Assembly: GCF_019613955.1 (NCBI RefSeq)
Contig: NZ_CP080443.1
Span: 1,178,001 to 1,242,000 of the forward strand
DNA length: 64,000 bases
Origin: Chryseobacterium sp. LJ668
Lineage (GTDB): Bacteria; Bacteroidota; Bacteroidia; Flavobacteriales; Weeksellaceae
Direction of reading: 5' to 3'
Shown here piece by piece: positions 61,692-64,000 of this stretch (the stretch's first letter is position 1; every line of letters starts with the position of its first letter). The notes beneath the pieces were generated by a model. The model saw only the letters and a program-made list of their open reading frames with translations, did not search any database and was not told the origin of the DNA. A program made the translations under genes and the position numbers.

Positions 61692-62965
61692 GTGTCTATT
61701 AAATCAAAATTTTTAAACTTTTTTAAAATTGTTTTTCCTTCCACTTATTTTGAGTTAGGTGTATTCATTTTCTTTTTATCTGCTTACGGAATTTTGGGTT
61801 CCTACATTGCAGTCAATTACAGAATAATTTTTGACAGCAGAATTCCTTGGGATGCCTATTTTAGCTTTGATAACAAGGCAATCATTATGACAGGTGGAAG
61901 CTTCGAAAGACATCCTCTTTCCTACTATTTTTTCAACTGGATACGTGAATCTATTTTGTTTTTTACAAAAGGAAAAACAGATGTGAATTTTAGATTAATT
62001 TTAGCTGGATTGAGTAATTTTATCATCAGTTTGAGCTTGGTTCAGGTCTATAAATATTTAAAAAATATTATACGATTACCTTTATTTCTAAGCTTATTGA
62101 TTGTTTTCTTTTTCAGTTTATTTTCTACAAACATTCTTTTATCTTTTACCCCGGAAACCTATACCTACACATTATTTTTGTGGTTTTATTTAATTATTAC
62201 ACAGCAATTAAATTCAAAAAAGAAGGAAAAATTGCAGGTTCAGCCTTAGTTCTTGCCGGAGTAACAATTGGCGGATTGACCGTGACAAATATTGTAAAAA
62301 TTTTCATCCCCATTGTTTTTGAAAAAGGATTATTTAAAAGCTGGAAAAAATTTGGAAATGCAGTTTTCAGGGTTGTTCTTTCATGTGTGGTTTTTATTCT
62401 TTTATACTTAACCCGGATCGATTTTAAGTACCAAAACATTCTTTCAAAATCCGGTGAGCAGTATGAAAAATTCTCAAACGTAAAATCTACTCCGATCTGG
62501 GATATGATCTATTCCTATTTTTTTGGTGGAAATATACTTTTCCCGAGTTTTTTCATCCGTGAAAAACACAATATGAAGGGTTTTTACTTCAAAGCGATCT
62601 TTATGGAAGTTTATTCTTCTGCATTTGCTTACATTTTTATTGGATTAATTTTAGGATTTGTATTGTGGAGCTATTTTAAGAATTTTAAAAATAGACTGGT
62701 GCAGATTCTCATGCTGTCATTTTTGGTGGATATCGTCATTCATTGTGTTTTTCGATTCGGGCTACACACTTCGTACATCTACGGAGGACATTATGTTTTC
62801 GTATATCCATTGCTATTAGGATGGCTGTTTTCAGCTTATAAATCTTCACCTAAAATACTATCTTTTTTAATGGTAATTACGGGAATCCTGACGGTTTATC
62901 TGCTTCTCAACAACTATCATCGTATGATTGATTTTTTTGAATTTCTAAACCATTATTACCAATAA
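61692..62965 (+). pseudogene. Polytopic membrane protein (DUF6080-like) split by a frameshift
   Basis: Two overlapping frames (61692-62249 and 62180-62965) together encode a roughly 420-residue protein with about ten membrane segments. The first half begins at GTG 'SIKSKFLNFFKIV' and carries 'SRIPWDAYFSFDNKAIIMTG'. The second continues 'LFNYYTAIKFKKEGKIAG' and ends 'EFLNHYYQ'. Adding one T to the T5 run at 62175-62179 gives a smooth join ('TYTLFFVVLFNYYTAIKF'). It may be a true mutation, phase variation, sequencing error, or a -1 shift at A-AAA-AAG (62216-62222). A glycosyltransferase-like role is possible. Confidence 0.75.
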
Positions 62966-63009
62966 AAGGAGCGCGGAGAAAAATAAATTTTCTCCGCGCT
63001 CCTTTTATA
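62965..63009. terminator. Strong bidirectional terminator
   Basis: AAAAGGAGCGCGGAGAA with TTCTCCGCGCTCCTTTT, about 17 perfect pairs, between convergent genes. Confidence 0.95.
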
Positions 63010-63026
63010 TTTTATTTTATGAAAAG

Positions 63027-63557
63027 TTACTTTGCTTCAGCGCAGAAAATTCTATACTGCACCGCAATTGCAGATTTAAAATACTCTCTCACTCTTGAAA
63101 GATCTGAAGCAGCGCTTTGTTTTGTGAAATAGCTTCCCGCCAGAATTTTATAATTAGGTCTTAATGATGCATCGGTTTCTACTTTCAGGTTAGGAAATCT
63201 CTTCCTGAAATATGCCTTCACCTCATTCGCCTCATCATTAGTTTTAACCGTTGTAATCTGGATCTTATATCCTAAAATTCTCGGATTTTTTCTGCATACT
63301 TCTGCATTGGTAAGTTCTCTGTTGGGAACAAAAATCTTTGTCGGTCTTACCGGAGCCTCATAATCTATCACTGAATTGTTAACAGCAACTCTTGAACATT
63401 TCTCTTCCAAACTGCTCATTGCATCATTCACACGCGAATCCATTGTCATCACCAGCTCTGTTCCGGATAAAGTATCTCTCTTTACAACCTGTTGGGCATC
63501 AACGGTATAAAAACCAAAGAAAGAAAGCATTGAAAATATTTTAATGAAATTTCTCAT
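63027..63557 (-). CDS. SPOR-domain periplasmic protein
   Basis: The 176-residue protein has a signal peptide ('MRNFIKIFSMLSFFGFYTVD') and a C-terminal SPOR-like fold ('GYKIQITTVKTNDEANEVKA', 'YKILAGSYFTKQSAASDLSR'). SPOR domains bind glycan strands lacking stem peptides at division sites; here the specific role is unknown. Confidence 0.8.
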   Translation of the reverse strand: MRNFIKIFSMLSFFGFYTVDAQQVVKRDTLSGTELVMTMDSRVNDAMSSLEEKCSRVAVNNSVIDYEAPVRPTKIFVPNRELTNAEVCRKNPRILGYKIQITTVKTNDEANEVKAYFRKRFPNLKVETDASLRPNYKILAGSYFTKQSAASDLSRVREYFKSAIAVQYRIFCAEAK

Positions 63558-63686
63558 TTAAACTTGTTTCTGCAAATTTAGAATAATTTAAAAATACAGC
63601 AACCATAGTTATTTAGAATAGTTACAAATTATACGTTAATGACATTTTCCCCTTTGCTTATACCGTTAAATTCCTGTTAAAAATAT

Positions 63687-63694
63687 TATTTTTG
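63687..63694 (+). promoter_or_regulatory. -7 box TATTTTTG of the cytochrome gene
   Basis: TAnnTTTG match, 46 bp before the ATG at 63741. Confidence 0.6.
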
Positions 63695-63740
63695 CGGGAT
63701 TGATTACAGTTTCAATATTTACTAACATAAGATAATTTAA

Positions 63741-64000
63741 ATGATTAGTTGGAGAAAGCATTATAAAAAAGGGCTGATTGCAATAGGTTTATTGTTGTCA
63801 ACAAGTGCTTCAATTTACGGGCAAGACGGCGATCCTAAAAATGGCGAAAAACTTTTTAAGGCAAATTGTACAGCATGTCACGCTTTAGACAAACAAGTTG
63901 TAGGACCGGCACTGAAGGGTGTGGTAGAAAGACTGAAGTCTGAGCAGGGACTGGATAAAGAGTGGCTTCACAAGTGGATTAAAAACAACAAAGAACTCAG
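63741..64000 (+). CDS. c-type cytochrome, 5' part (runs off the window)
   Basis: The visible 86 residues show an N-terminal signal segment ('GLIAIGLLLSTSASIYG') and a class I heme site 'CTACH' preceded by 'NGEKLFKAN', then 'VGPALKGV'. The gene continues past the window. In Flavobacteria a cytochrome with this start often opens the alternative complex III (act) operon, which cannot be confirmed here. Confidence 0.85.
   Translation, partial: MISWRKHYKKGLIAIGLLLSTSASIYGQDGDPKNGEKLFKANCTACHALDKQVVGPALKGVVERLKSEQGLDKEWLHKWIKNNKEL

Noticed and set aside
62216..62222. Programmed -1 frameshift at A-AAA-AAG as the main explanation for the split gene
   Set aside because: A missing T at 62175-62179 gives a more natural protein across the join, and no clear downstream stimulatory structure was found. 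Kept only as an alternative.

Overview
The window looks like a low-GC chromosome segment from a Chryseobacterium-type bacterium (Flavobacteriales, Bacteroidota). The support is the gliding lipoprotein GldH, a type IX secretion sorting-domain protein, a type III glutamine synthetase, RicT, promoters with the Bacteroidota -7 box TAnnTTTG, and the absence of Shine-Dalgarno sites. I saw no tRNA, rRNA or CRISPR array.

Layout. (1) 1-5.7 kb: a YdeI-like protein, then an SOS-type module. A Y-family polymerase and a DnaE-type polymerase are transcribed leftward, divergent from an XRE/S24 (LexA-like) repressor. Two 15-bp dyads lie in the 61-bp gap between them. (2) 5.9-22.4 kb: an accessory island. It holds an M15 endopeptidase, a patatin-like phospholipase, a 59-aa acidic protein, a 1171-aa tail-fibre-like protein, a 1371-aa protein of unknown function, a 746-aa polymorphic toxin with a C-terminal HExxH zincin domain, its likely immunity protein, and a second (orphan) toxin/immunity cassette broken by a REP-associated transposase element. 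A WYL-domain regulator closes the island. (3) 22.4-32.2 kb: mixed housekeeping and hypothetical genes (TonB-like protein, outer-membrane protein, TadA, CoaX, M23 and M1 peptidases, a DinB-fold protein, DUF6909). (4) 32.5-42.2 kb: glutamine synthetase, an NlpC/P60 lipoprotein, a pentapeptide-repeat protein, and the leftward elongasome operon mreB-mreC-mreD-mrdA-rodA. (5) 42.4-48.4 kb: heme genes hemA-hemC and hemD-hemE, with two cell-wall hydrolase-like genes between them. (6) 48.5-54.4 kb, leftward: sufS, rplY, prs, a GDSL lipoprotein and a FadL-type porin. (7) 54.6-64 kb: ricT-gldH-PBP1A, SelO, a T9SS cargo protein, a frameshifted membrane protein, a SPOR protein and the start of a cytochrome c gene.

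Main discovery candidate. Six promoters in the island (M15, patatin, 59-aa protein, fibre, 1371-aa protein, WYL regulator) share one composite signal. It is a 15-bp dyad of the form CGwCA-N5-TGwCG, followed after exactly 11 nt in all six cases by a -7 box TAnnTTTG or a one-mismatch version. The dyad sits where the -33 box should be. One copy drives the WYL gene itself, so that protein is the obvious candidate regulator. The two largest regulated genes (fibre and 1371-aa protein) also have long leaders that can both fold into an H-type pseudoknot. Their stems differ in sequence but match in architecture, and each is followed after exactly 12 nt by the same leader motif. None of the island's structural or lytic proteins shows a signal peptide. 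My inference is a regulated, possibly lysis-released, toxin-delivery or competition system: peptidoglycan and membrane hydrolases, fibre, large core protein, and swappable toxin tips. No phage tail, sheath or baseplate gene is visible, so it is neither an ordinary prophage nor a contractile injection system.
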